This document shows, piece after piece, positions 49,308 through 56,954 of a DNA stretch of 64,000 bases (the stretch's first letter is position 1; every line of letters starts with the position of its first letter). The notes beneath the pieces are model-generated. The model had not been told where the DNA came from. It saw nothing but the letters and a program-made list of their open reading frames with translations, and ran no database searches. Where the stretch lies: contig NZ_MIHA01000010.1 of NCBI RefSeq assembly GCF_001722335.1, forward strand, positions 62,001 through 126,000, given 5' to 3'. Both the position numbers and the translations under genes were made by a program. The stretch is from Mycolicibacterium flavescens (GTDB lineage Bacteria; Actinomycetota; Actinomycetes; Mycobacteriales; Mycobacteriaceae).

Positions 49308-49584
49308 GACGCCGAGGAGGGAAGCGTGCTCGGACAACTGGCGGAGGTTCGCGATGTCGCGGTGATCGGCGAGGCGGATGACCGGCTGGGCCAACGCATC
49401 GTGGCGTTCGTGGGGCCCGCACCGGGATCAGCGTTCTTCGGGAACGGGCGCGTGCAATGGTGGCCCACGGCGAGGTGCCCGACGAGTTCGTCGTCGCGGT
49501 GCTACCGCGCAATGCGATCGGGAAGGTCGCCCGCGGACAACTGTCGGCACTCCGCCGCGCGCCGAAATCTGCGCCAGGGCTATG
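49308..49584 (+). pseudogene. C-terminal relic of an acyl-CoA ligase
   Basis: Plus-strand remnants of an adenylate-forming enzyme's C-terminal domain: EEGSVLGQLAEVRDVAVIGEADDRLGQRIVAFVGPAPG in one frame. It continues in another frame as RARAMVAHGEVPDEFVVAVLPRNAIGKVARGQLSALRRAP, where GKVARGQL carries the catalytic Lys. A frameshift lies near 49425. The N-terminal about 400 residues are missing. It faces away from the CaiB relic, with both truncated at the same point near 49303-49312. Confidence 0.8.
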
Positions 49585-49623
49585 AAACCGCGGGGTTCAC
49601 GACCCTGGCGCAGATCTCGGCGC
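49559..49623. repeat. Intergenic hairpin, GCGCCGAAATCTGCGCCAGGG family
   Basis: Arms 49559-49579 and 49603-49623 match in 20 of 21 positions. The left arm overlaps the end of the ligase relic and the right arm precedes the amidohydrolase stop. Between convergent frames; possible bidirectional terminator and repeat, related to 45155. Confidence 0.7.
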
Positions 49624-49631
49624 AAACTGGG

Positions 49632-50867
49632 CTAGGCGCTCGCGGTCTCCAGCACCGGCGGGTTCACCGCGTCGGGGTCGGGGTTGGCCAGCGGCAGGCC
49701 CATGAACCGCCGCGCGTTGTCACCCATGAAGTCGTAGGTGCGCCTGCGGTCCATACCCTCGGCGTAGTGCCAGTACCGCTTCGGTTCGGCCAGACCCTCG
49801 GGGTGCGGCCAATCCGACCCGAACATCACCTTGTCCCAGCCGACGGTCTGCACGACGTCGGCAACCGAGCCCTCCCAGAACGGGCTGACCCACACGTTGC
49901 GGCGGAACACGTCGTGCGGATGCTCCTCGAAGTTCTGCGGCATCTTGCTGTAGGTCGACTGCAGATCGTCGAAAAGCGGCTTGATCCAGGCGCTTCCGTT
50001 CTCGACGCTGGCGATCCGCAGCTTCGGGAACCGGGTCAGCGTGCCGTGGCAGATCAGGCTGGTCAGCATGTCGGCGATCTCGCGGTGGCCCAGCGCGGTC
50101 CACTTGAACGCCGACATCTCGAACGCGTTTGCCGTCGACGGCGGCTCCCACTTGTCGATGTACTCCTGCAGCGGCGGCTGGCTGGCGTGCAGAACGATGG
50201 GCAGACCGGCGCTTTCGACGTCGCGCCAGAACGGGTCGAACTCCGGCAGCGCGGGGGAGCGCCATCCCTTGTAACCCTTCACCGGGGCCGGCTTGATCAG
50301 CGCGACCTTCGCGCCGTTGTCGAGAATCCACTCGAGTTCGCGGCGGGCCTCGTCGACCAGGCCGAGGTTGAGCACCGGCGTCGAATACACCCGCCCGGCA
50401 TGGACGAAGCCCCAGTTCTCCAGCATCCACTGGTTCAGCGCGTGGATGATCGCAGCGGTCAGGTCTGGGTCCTCGGCTGAAGAGTGCTCGACGAGATTGG
50501 CCAGCGTCGGATAGTTCAGGCACGTCTCGACGCCCTGACGGTCGAGTTCGGCGACGCGGTCCTCGGGATTGCGGGCCCCCGGCGGGCAGTCGATGCCGCG
50601 TCCGGACATCTCCCGCATCGACAGCCCCTCCGGGTTCTGGCCGGAATAGAACTTCTCGTGCGCGCCGGGCGCGGCGACCCGCTCGAACGTCGGGTTCGGC
50701 ATGTAGTCGTTGATCTTGCCCAGGATCGCGACCCGTGTGTGGCGGCCCATCTGCACGAACTGCACCTTGGACTTGAACTCGTCGGGCAGGAACGTGGTGA
50801 GCGCATCCGGCGTCTCGTACATGTGCTGGTCAGCATCGAAGATCGGTGCCTCGGTGAACTGTGTCAT
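49632..50867 (-). CDS. Amidohydrolase-2 family hydrolase
   Basis: A 411-residue TIM-barrel hydrolase; ATG 50867 is preferred over the adjacent GTG because of its better distance from GGAGG. Seen: FDADQHMYETPDAL with a DxxQH-type N-terminal site, AELDRQGVETCLNYPTL, IVLHASQPP, FPKLRIASVENGSAWI and FGSDWPHPEGL. It is more distant from the pair at 26764/32678. Divergent from a TetR gene across a TTGACA-type palindrome, so it is probably controlled by that TetR. Confidence 0.9.
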   Translation of the reverse strand: MTQFTEAPIFDADQHMYETPDALTTFLPDEFKSKVQFVQMGRHTRVAILGKINDYMPNPTFERVAAPGAHEKFYSGQNPEGLSMREMSGRGIDCPPGARNPEDRVAELDRQGVETCLNYPTLANLVEHSSAEDPDLTAAIIHALNQWMLENWGFVHAGRVYSTPVLNLGLVDEARRELEWILDNGAKVALIKPAPVKGYKGWRSPALPEFDPFWRDVESAGLPIVLHASQPPLQEYIDKWEPPSTANAFEMSAFKWTALGHREIADMLTSLICHGTLTRFPKLRIASVENGSAWIKPLFDDLQSTYSKMPQNFEEHPHDVFRRNVWVSPFWEGSVADVVQTVGWDKVMFGSDWPHPEGLAEPKRYWHYAEGMDRRRTYDFMGDNARRFMGLPLANPDPDAVNPPVLETASA

Positions 50868-50904
50868 CACGCCTCCATCTCGGTCGTAACACGAGCCTCT
50901 CGTA

Positions 50905-50924
50905 ACTTGACAGAAGTGTCAAGT
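50905..50924. promoter_or_regulatory. Operator candidate ACTTGACA-N4-TGTCAAGT
   Basis: Eight-base perfect arms around GAAG, midway between the divergent amidohydrolase and TetR genes. The left arm contains TTGACA, a possible -35 hexamer, so binding would block the promoter. Typical layout of a TetR autoregulator and its target. Confidence 0.7.
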
Positions 50925-51003
50925 AGCTAGCCTAGAATCCTTTGAAGAACTATTTGAGCAGGGAACACTGGTTGTCGACGACTGTGTCAGCTACGGTGCA
51001 AAT

Positions 51004-51585
51004 ATGACGGTGAACGCGCTGGAGATGAGCCGCGGTGAACGGACGCGTTCGGCGATCCTGCAGGCCAGCCGCGACCTGTTCCTGCAGCGGGGCTTCAACG
51101 GCACCCCGATCAACGCGATCACCGAGGCGTGCGGCATCTCCCGGGCTGGCTTCTACACCTACTTCAAGGACAAGCGCGAGATCTTCGACGTCCTGGGCAG
51201 AACCGCCTACCACGACGCCCTCAACGTGATCGAGCGGTGCAAAGCGGCGATCGAGTCGGACGACGCGGACGCCGTTCGCGAATGGGTGCGCGAGTATTTC
51301 GCCTACATGGACCGCCACGGCGCATTCGTCACCGCCGCTGCCCACACGGCCCCCGACGACGAGGCGTTCCGACGCTCACGCAATCACATGATGACGCGCG
51401 CGGCGTGGAAACTCGGCCAGGCGATCCGCGCCGACGGTCCCCACTCGCCCGAAGTGATCGGTGTGACCGCGATGGGCATGCTGGACCGGGCGTGGTACGC
51501 GGTTCACACCCAGTCGGTGGCAGTGGATCGCGCTGAAATGATCGCTGCCTGCGCGGATTCCATCGCCGCAATGAGCCGTTACTGA
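51004..51585 (+). CDS. TetR-family regulator
   Basis: A 193-residue regulator with ATG start. HTH: TPINAITEACGISRAGFYTYFKDKREIFDVLG. The C-terminal domain has AYHDALNVIERCKAAIESDDADAVREWVREYFAYMDRHG, a TetR_C-like helix bundle. Divergent from the amidohydrolase at 50867 across the ACTTGACA palindrome; it overlaps the convergent enoyl-CoA hydratase by seven bases. Likely local repressor of the amidohydrolase. Confidence 0.92.
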   Translation: MTVNALEMSRGERTRSAILQASRDLFLQRGFNGTPINAITEACGISRAGFYTYFKDKREIFDVLGRTAYHDALNVIERCKAAIESDDADAVREWVREYFAYMDRHGAFVTAAAHTAPDDEAFRRSRNHMMTRAAWKLGQAIRADGPHSPEVIGVTAMGMLDRAWYAVHTQSVAVDRAEMIAACADSIAAMSRY

Positions 51586-52409
51586 GGTTCCGCCTGCTCG
51601 CGCGGCAGCCGTCCGTGCGTCTGCAGTTCAGCGCGTAACGCCTGCGCGTCGGAGGTGTGCTCGAGTACCGACATCAGGTCCGCCGACAGCTGCAGATGCT
51701 GCCGCATTCCCATCTGCTCCCAGGCGCGCACCAGCATGGTCTTGGTCGCCATCAACGTCGACAGTGGTGCGCGAGCGATCTTCTCGGCCATCGCCTCGGT
51801 CACCGGTTCGAGTTCGTCGCGCGCGACGACCTTGTTGACCAGTCCCATCTCCAACGCCTCGCTCGCCGACAGTGTCTGCGCCGTGTAGAGGTATTCGGCC
51901 GCGCGCTTGTAGTTCATGAAGACCCAGGGTTCGATCATCGTCTCCCCACCGGCGAACCCCAGTCCCGGCACCAGCGGCATCTGAAAGTAGGCGTCCTCGG
52001 AAGCGATTGTGATCTCGGGCAGCAGCGCCCAGTACGTGCCGCCGCCGATCGCGTACCCGTGCACCTGCGCGATCATCGGCTTCGGGAATTCCCAGAACCG
52101 CAGTGTGGGCCACAGGAACAGCTCCTTGCTGCCGTGAAAGTTGCTCCCCATCGCGGCTTGTGACTCGGCGAATTCAGGGTAGGCGTCGGGGGCGATCACG
52201 TGGCCGGCGCAGAATCCTTTGCCGTTGCCCTTGACGATCACGACTTTCACGCCGTAGTCACGTCGGGCCTCGTCCAGGAAGGAGTCGACCTGTCGCACCA
52301 TCTCCGACGATTGAGCGTTGGCCCGCTCGGGCCAGTCGAGGATGATCCGCGCGACGGCACCGTCGCGCTCGTATCGCACGACATCGCGAGTCACCGGTGT
52401 TTCAGTCAT
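51579..52409 (-). CDS. Enoyl-CoA hydratase/isomerase family protein
   Basis: A 276-residue crotonase-fold protein. Seen: ARIILDWPERANAQSSEM, the oxyanion segment VKGNGKGFCAGHVI, and AQVHGYAIGGGTYWALLPEITIASEDAYFQMPLVPGLGF. The family's usual catalytic Glu after the GGG segment is not seen as ADI-type; instead PLVPGLG occupies the second-Glu loop, so hydratase activity is uncertain. Its start overlaps the upstream TetR stop by ATGA, which makes it the second gene of a TetR-led operon. Confidence 0.85.
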   Translation of the reverse strand: MTETPVTRDVVRYERDGAVARIILDWPERANAQSSEMVRQVDSFLDEARRDYGVKVVIVKGNGKGFCAGHVIAPDAYPEFAESQAAMGSNFHGSKELFLWPTLRFWEFPKPMIAQVHGYAIGGGTYWALLPEITIASEDAYFQMPLVPGLGFAGGETMIEPWVFMNYKRAAEYLYTAQTLSASEALEMGLVNKVVARDELEPVTEAMAEKIARAPLSTLMATKTMLVRAWEQMGMRQHLQLSADLMSVLEHTSDAQALRAELQTHGRLPREQAEPQ

Positions 52410-53068
52410 TTTTCGGCCTTACGTCGTCTCGGTCCAGTCAACTGCGGCGGTGCTGCCAGGCACGCGGGGATGAAGGCTCGGATCAAACCTTCGTCCCCGC
52501 CGTCTTCCGGACGGCCGGGCTCGGCGGCCAGGCTGAACGCGATGCGAGTAACCCAGTGCGCCAACGTGTCCGCTGAGACATCGTCGCGTACCTCGCCTGC
52601 GGCGACGGCTGCCGCGATACGCCGCCCCAGTGTCTCGGCGAGGCCCTGGCGCCACAGATCGGAAGCCTCCGCAACGCGGAAGGTGCGCCCGAGTTCGTCG
52701 GCGCTGATCAGGAGCGCCATTGTCGGAGACGAGCGTGCGGCTTCCAAGCCGACGAGCATGGCGTTGACGAGTTGGTGGGGGAACGGTTCGTCGGTATCCC
52801 AGCAGGGGTCGGCGGCGGCCAGCACACCGGTGATCGCCCGCACGAAACATGCGGCCAGCAAGGCATCTTTGGTCGGGAAGTAGTCGTAGACCGTCCGGCG
52901 ATTCACCCCGGCTTTGTGGGCGATATCGCTCATCCGGGTGCGGCTCACCCCCCGCTCGGCATAACAAGCTTCGGCCGCCGACAGTAACCGCTCCCGGGCG
53001 CCGTCCTCGCTGGTCGGGAGGTCGGCACCCCAGGGTGGGGTGCGCTCGGCGTCGTCCCGCTTCGGCAT
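52406..53068 (-). CDS. TetR-family regulator (paralogue 1)
   Basis: A 220-residue regulator from ATG 53068 behind AGGAAGG. N-terminal WGADLPTSEDGARERLLSAAEACYAERG and HTH MSDIAHKAGVNRRTVYDYFPTKDALLAACFV. Closely related in order and wording to the TetR at 56250 (WGADLP, AAEAC, AACFV). It is divergent from the GMC/ferredoxin/P450 operon across the perfect palindrome TGTGGTCGCGACCACA and probably represses it and itself. Confidence 0.92.
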   Translation of the reverse strand: MPKRDDAERTPPWGADLPTSEDGARERLLSAAEACYAERGVSRTRMSDIAHKAGVNRRTVYDYFPTKDALLAACFVRAITGVLAAADPCWDTDEPFPHQLVNAMLVGLEAARSSPTMALLISADELGRTFRVAEASDLWRQGLAETLGRRIAAAVAAGEVRDDVSADTLAHWVTRIAFSLAAEPGRPEDGGDEGLIRAFIPACLAAPPQLTGPRRRKAEK

Positions 53069-53130
53069 ACCGGACCTTCCTGACGTGCTCGGCGATCCTA
53101 TCTTGACGCGGACCATAGAAGCACTTACCG

Positions 53131-53146
53131 TGTGGTCGCGACCACA
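53131..53146. promoter_or_regulatory. Operator candidate, perfect 16-bp palindrome TGTGGTCGCGACCACA
   Basis: Fully self-complementary and centred between the divergent TetR (52406) and GMC (53196) genes. A further half-site TGTGGTCA follows at 53160-53167. Candidate binding site of the adjacent TetR. Confidence 0.75.
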
Positions 53147-53195
53147 AAGTGATCTAATCTGTGGTCAGTCGCCGGAGGCACGAGACAGGATCTGC

Positions 53196-54809
53196 ATGAC
53201 AAGCCGGTACGACTACGTGATCGCCGGTGCGGGCTCCGCGGGGTGTGTCCTCGCCAACCGGTTGTCGGAGAACCCCCGCAACCGAGTCCTGCTTCTCGAG
53301 GCCGGCGGTCGCGACGCCAACCCGTTGATCCACATGCCGAAGGGATTCGGAAAGCTTTTCGACAACGAGAAGGTGGCCTGGCGTTACGCCACAGTGCCGT
53401 TCGGCCCCAACCAACAGTTCGAGTACTGGCCACGCGGCAAGGTGCTCGGCGGTTCCAGCTCCATCAACGGCATGGTCTACAACCGCGGCAACCGCGAGGA
53501 CTACGACGAACTCGAACGGCTCGGCAACAAGGGCTGGGGTTGGGACGACATCCTGCCGATCTTCAAGACGTTCGAGGACAACGCCTTCGGCGCGTCAGCC
53601 ACACGGGGCGCGGGAGGACCACTGCACATCTCCGTGCAGAGCCAGACCGATCCGCTGTGCACCGAAATGGTCGCCGCGGCAGCCCGATACGGGCTCCGGA
53701 AAGTGCCCGACATCAACGAGTCCGACGACGAACGCGTCGGGCTCACCCCGGCGACGATCAAGAACGGCCGCCGCGTGAGCGCAGCGGACGCCTTCCTCAA
53801 GCCGGCACGGCGCAGGCCCAACCTGACTGTGCTGACGGGGGCCTTCGTCGAACGGGTGCTCGTCGCCAACGGTCGCGCCACGGGCGTGACGTTCACGCGT
53901 AAAGGGCAGCGCCAACAGGTCTTGGCCACCCGCGAGGTCATCGTGTCGATGGGCAGCCTCGGCTCGCCGAAACTGCTGCAACTCTCGGGTATCGGTTCGG
54001 CGGAGACGCTGCGCGCGGCCGGCGTCCCGGTGCAGGTGGAGTCGCCGAACGTGGGCCTCCGGATGCGCGAGCACCGCTGCGTCGCCGTGAAATTCCGGCT
54101 GAAGGAGAACCTCGGCTACAACCGGCAGCTGGCGTCCAACCTCGCCCAGGCCGTGACCGGGGTCAAGTATCTGACGACCCGTGGCGGCCCGCTGGCGGTG
54201 CCGGCCTACGACATCCTGGCCTTCGTCAAGACGGACCCGTCCCTCGATCGCGTGGACGGCCAGCTCCTACTGGGACCGCTGTCGGTCGGTACCTACAAGC
54301 CCGGCGAAGCGGTCGGAGTGGAAACCGAACCCGGCATCTCCTGCCTGGGTGAAGTGCTGCGACCGACCTCCGAAGGGAGCGTGACCATCACCTCGGCCGA
54401 CCCCCACGCCGACGCGCTGATCGACCCCGGCTTCTTCACCAGTGACTATGACCGGAAAACCGGCGCGGCGCTGCTGCGCGTCATGCGCGAGATCTTCGCG
54501 CGGTCGCCGATCGCGGAGCGCATCAGCCACGAGACGTTCCCCGGCCCGCGGGTCCAGAGCGACGACGAGCTGATCGATTCCGCGTTGGACGCCGGTTACT
54601 GCGGCTATCACGCGGTCGGAACCTGCGCCATGGGCCCCAGTGACGACGACGTCGTCGACGACCGGCTGCGCGTCCGCGGCGTCGAAGGTTTGCGCGTCGT
54701 GGACTGTTCGGTCATGCCGACCATGGTCGCCGGGAACCTTAACGGGCCGATCATGGCGATGGCCTGGCGCGCTGCGGACTTCATCCTTCAAGAGCACGGA
54801 GGTAATTGA
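53196..54809 (+). CDS. GMC-family FAD oxidoreductase (choline/alcohol dehydrogenase-like)
   Basis: A 537-residue flavoprotein; ATG 53196 is preferred over upstream in-frame starts that run through the operator. Seen: YVIAGAGSAGCVLANRL dinucleotide fold, GKVLGGSSSINGMVY, GSLGSPKLLQLSGIG, the active-site His in GYCGYHAVGTCAMG, and NLNGPIMAMAWRAADFI. It oxidises an alcohol with FAD. Its last codons overlap the ferredoxin gene, suggesting that its product and the P450 act in series on the same substrate. Confidence 0.94.
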   Translation: MTSRYDYVIAGAGSAGCVLANRLSENPRNRVLLLEAGGRDANPLIHMPKGFGKLFDNEKVAWRYATVPFGPNQQFEYWPRGKVLGGSSSINGMVYNRGNREDYDELERLGNKGWGWDDILPIFKTFEDNAFGASATRGAGGPLHISVQSQTDPLCTEMVAAAARYGLRKVPDINESDDERVGLTPATIKNGRRVSAADAFLKPARRRPNLTVLTGAFVERVLVANGRATGVTFTRKGQRQQVLATREVIVSMGSLGSPKLLQLSGIGSAETLRAAGVPVQVESPNVGLRMREHRCVAVKFRLKENLGYNRQLASNLAQAVTGVKYLTTRGGPLAVPAYDILAFVKTDPSLDRVDGQLLLGPLSVGTYKPGEAVGVETEPGISCLGEVLRPTSEGSVTITSADPHADALIDPGFFTSDYDRKTGAALLRVMREIFARSPIAERISHETFPGPRVQSDDELIDSALDAGYCGYHAVGTCAMGPSDDDVVDDRLRVRGVEGLRVVDCSVMPTMVAGNLNGPIMAMAWRAADFILQEHGGN

Positions 54810-55000
54810 TGAGGGTGGACATCGACAAGTCGAAGTGCCAGGGCCACGCGTTGTGCGCGATGGCTTCGGGCGACTACTTCGAACTGGACGACCTCGGGTA
54901 CATCGCGACCGACAGCGGCGACGTCACCGGCGGTGCCGAGAACGCGGCCCACGACGGCGCCGAAGCATGCCCCGAGAAGGTCATCACCATCCATGCCTGA
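54809..55000 (+). CDS. 3Fe-4S ferredoxin for cytochrome P450
   Basis: A 63-residue ferredoxin; ATG 54809 overlaps the GMC stop and follows GGAGG. Seen: MRVDIDKSKCQGHALCAMASG and EACPEKVITIHA. The cluster motif is CxxHxxC followed by a distant Cys-Pro, so His takes the place of the fourth Cys as in mycobacterial P450-linked 3Fe-4S ferredoxins. It passes electrons to the P450 encoded 22 bases downstream. Confidence 0.93.
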   Translation: MRVDIDKSKCQGHALCAMASGDYFELDDLGYIATDSGDVTGGAENAAHDGAEACPEKVITIHA

Positions 55001-55021
55001 GAACGAACAAAGGACGCCACA

Positions 55022-56242
55022 GTGACCACGATCGAGCGCGCCGAGGCCTACGACACCGACCTCGACCAGCATTCAGCCGAGTTCATGCAGGATCCCTACG
55101 GTGCGCTCGCGCAGCTGCGGGACCGCTGTCCGGTCGCCAAGAGCAGTTCCTACGGAGGCTTCTGGGTCATCACCGGCTACGACGAGATCTTCGAGGCGCT
55201 GCACGACACCGAAGTGTTCAGTTCGACTCCCGATGAGAACGGCAAGGGGGTACCGCCCGCCCCGGGCTCGCCGCAGCTGGCGCCGATCGACTTCGACCCA
55301 CCTGATGTCGGCTTCTACCGGTCGTTCCTGTTCAAGCACATGTCACCGGGCGCGGCAAAGAAAATGCAGCCCACGATCGCGGAGATGACGGGCGATTTCA
55401 TCGACGCTTTCATCGAGAAGGGGCACGCCGACCTCTCGCAGGAGCTGTTCACCGCGTTGCCCGCGCAGCTCATCCTCCGCGTACTCGGGTTCGACGACAC
55501 CCGTTGGCGTGAGTGGATGGGCTGGGTGCACGGGTTCGTCCACGAGCGGGTCGCCGACCCCGAAGGGTCGATGAACAAGATCCTGGCGATGGCCGCGCAG
55601 ATCGTCACCGAGATCAACGAGTCGCGCGAGAGCCAGCGGCCCGGGCTGATGACGTTGTTGATCAACGATGAGCAGGACGGCCGCAAACTCACCGACGCAG
55701 ACCTGGTGAACATGGTGTTTCTGCTCATCCTCGGCGGGATGGACACGACGGCGGGCCTGACCGGAAACGCGCTGCTGCGGATCGCTTCTGACGACAAGCT
55801 CCGGCAACGGATCATCGACGACCCGCAGGTGCTCGACAGGGGTACCGAAGAATTCCTCCGCCACGACACGCCCACCATCGGGCTGAGCCGACGCGTCGCC
55901 AAAGACGCCGTCTTCCACGGGCGAAAGCTCAAGAAGGGGGATCGCGTCCTCCTCATGTACGCGGCGGGAAACCGCGATCCCCGTGTCTTCGACGATCCCG
56001 ACGTGCTCGATCTCGACCGCCCGAACACCAAGCACATGGCGTTCGCGCTCGGCGTGCACCGCTGCCTGGGCTCCAATCTCGCGCGCGTGATGTTCAAAAC
56101 CATGATCACCGAGGTGCTTTCGCGGATGCCCGACTTCCAGGTGGTGACAGACCGCGTCGAGCGCTACCCCGACGCGGGCGACGTCTACGCCGTCAAACAC
56201 CTGCCGGTCACGTTCACACCGGGCACTCGGCGCAAGGCGTGA
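55022..56242 (+). CDS. Cytochrome P450 (partner of adjacent ferredoxin)
   Basis: A 406-residue P450, GTG start. Seen: I-helix LGGMDTTAG near residue 240, K-helix EEFLRHDTP (intact ExxR), and heme loop FALGVHRCLG with Cys near residue 345. It likely hydroxylates a hydrophobic substrate, with reducing power from the ferredoxin at 54809 and follow-up oxidation by the GMC enzyme. Paralogous to the P450 at 56955. Convergent with the TetR at 56250, seven bases apart. Confidence 0.95.
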   Translation: MTTIERAEAYDTDLDQHSAEFMQDPYGALAQLRDRCPVAKSSSYGGFWVITGYDEIFEALHDTEVFSSTPDENGKGVPPAPGSPQLAPIDFDPPDVGFYRSFLFKHMSPGAAKKMQPTIAEMTGDFIDAFIEKGHADLSQELFTALPAQLILRVLGFDDTRWREWMGWVHGFVHERVADPEGSMNKILAMAAQIVTEINESRESQRPGLMTLLINDEQDGRKLTDADLVNMVFLLILGGMDTTAGLTGNALLRIASDDKLRQRIIDDPQVLDRGTEEFLRHDTPTIGLSRRVAKDAVFHGRKLKKGDRVLLMYAAGNRDPRVFDDPDVLDLDRPNTKHMAFALGVHRCLGSNLARVMFKTMITEVLSRMPDFQVVTDRVERYPDAGDVYAVKHLPVTFTPGTRRKA

Positions 56243-56249
56243 TCGGCTG

Positions 56250-56867
56250 TTACGGAGCGATGGTGCGCGGCAGGAACGTGCGCAGCAACCCCTCGTCGCC
56301 GCCGATCGCGGGATCAGCCGGCTCCTCGATCAGGCTGAAGCAGATGCGAACCACCCACTGCGCCAACACATGCGAGGAAACATCGGCGCGAACCTCGCCG
56401 GGTTCGGCGGTGGTGAAGCGCTCCGCGAGTCGGTCGACGACCTCGGCGCGCCAGGCTTCGGACTGCTCAGCCGCACGATGGGTTCGCGCGAGTTCGTCGG
56501 GTGTGGTCATCGCACGCATTGTCGGCGACGCCCGGGCCGCCTCCAGGCCGGCCAGCGCCCCGGTGATCAACCGCTCGATGAACGGCGCCCGCTGCGAGAA
56601 GTACGGTTCGGCAGCATCGACGACGCCCGTGGTGGCCTTGACGAAGCATGCCGCCAGGATCTCGTCCATGTTCGCGAAGTAGCTGTACACCGTGGTGCGG
56701 TGGACACCGGCCTTGGCGGCCACATGCGTGATCTTCGTTCTGCTGGGGCCTCTTTCGAAGAAGCATGCTTCTGCGGCGGTGATCAGGCGGGCGCGAGCCT
56801 CCTCTTCGGTCAGTGGCAGGTCGGCCCCCCAGGCAGGTGCGCGCTGCGTCTCCGGTGTCGTCGTCAT
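56250..56867 (-). CDS. TetR-family regulator (paralogue 2)
   Basis: A 205-residue regulator from ATG 56867 (AAGAAGG site); an upstream in-frame start would run into the operator. N-terminal WGADLPLTEEEARARLITAAEACFFERG and HTH ITHVAAKAGVHRTTVYSYFANMDEILAACFV. Paralogous to the TetR at 52406 over its whole length, including the C-terminal LAQWVVRICFSL region. Divergent from the P450 at 56955 across an AACTACAC-N11-GTGTAGTT repeat. Confidence 0.92.
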   Translation of the reverse strand: MTTTPETQRAPAWGADLPLTEEEARARLITAAEACFFERGPSRTKITHVAAKAGVHRTTVYSYFANMDEILAACFVKATTGVVDAAEPYFSQRAPFIERLITGALAGLEAARASPTMRAMTTPDELARTHRAAEQSEAWRAEVVDRLAERFTTAEPGEVRADVSSHVLAQWVVRICFSLIEEPADPAIGGDEGLLRTFLPRTIAP

Positions 56868-56911
56868 ACCTTCTTGACCCAAATCAGTTAGATCATTACG
56901 GTGACCATGAT

Positions 56912-56938
56912 AACTACACAATCACCGAAAGTGTAGTT
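56912..56938. promoter_or_regulatory. Operator candidate AACTACAC-N11-GTGTAGTT
   Basis: Eight-base perfect arms in the divergent region between the TetR (56250) and P450 (56955) genes, ending 16 bp before the P450 start. Differs fully from the palindrome at the paralogous module (53131), so the two TetR paralogues likely have separate specificities. Confidence 0.65.
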
Positions 56939-56954
56939 CGAGGAGGGTTGGTCC

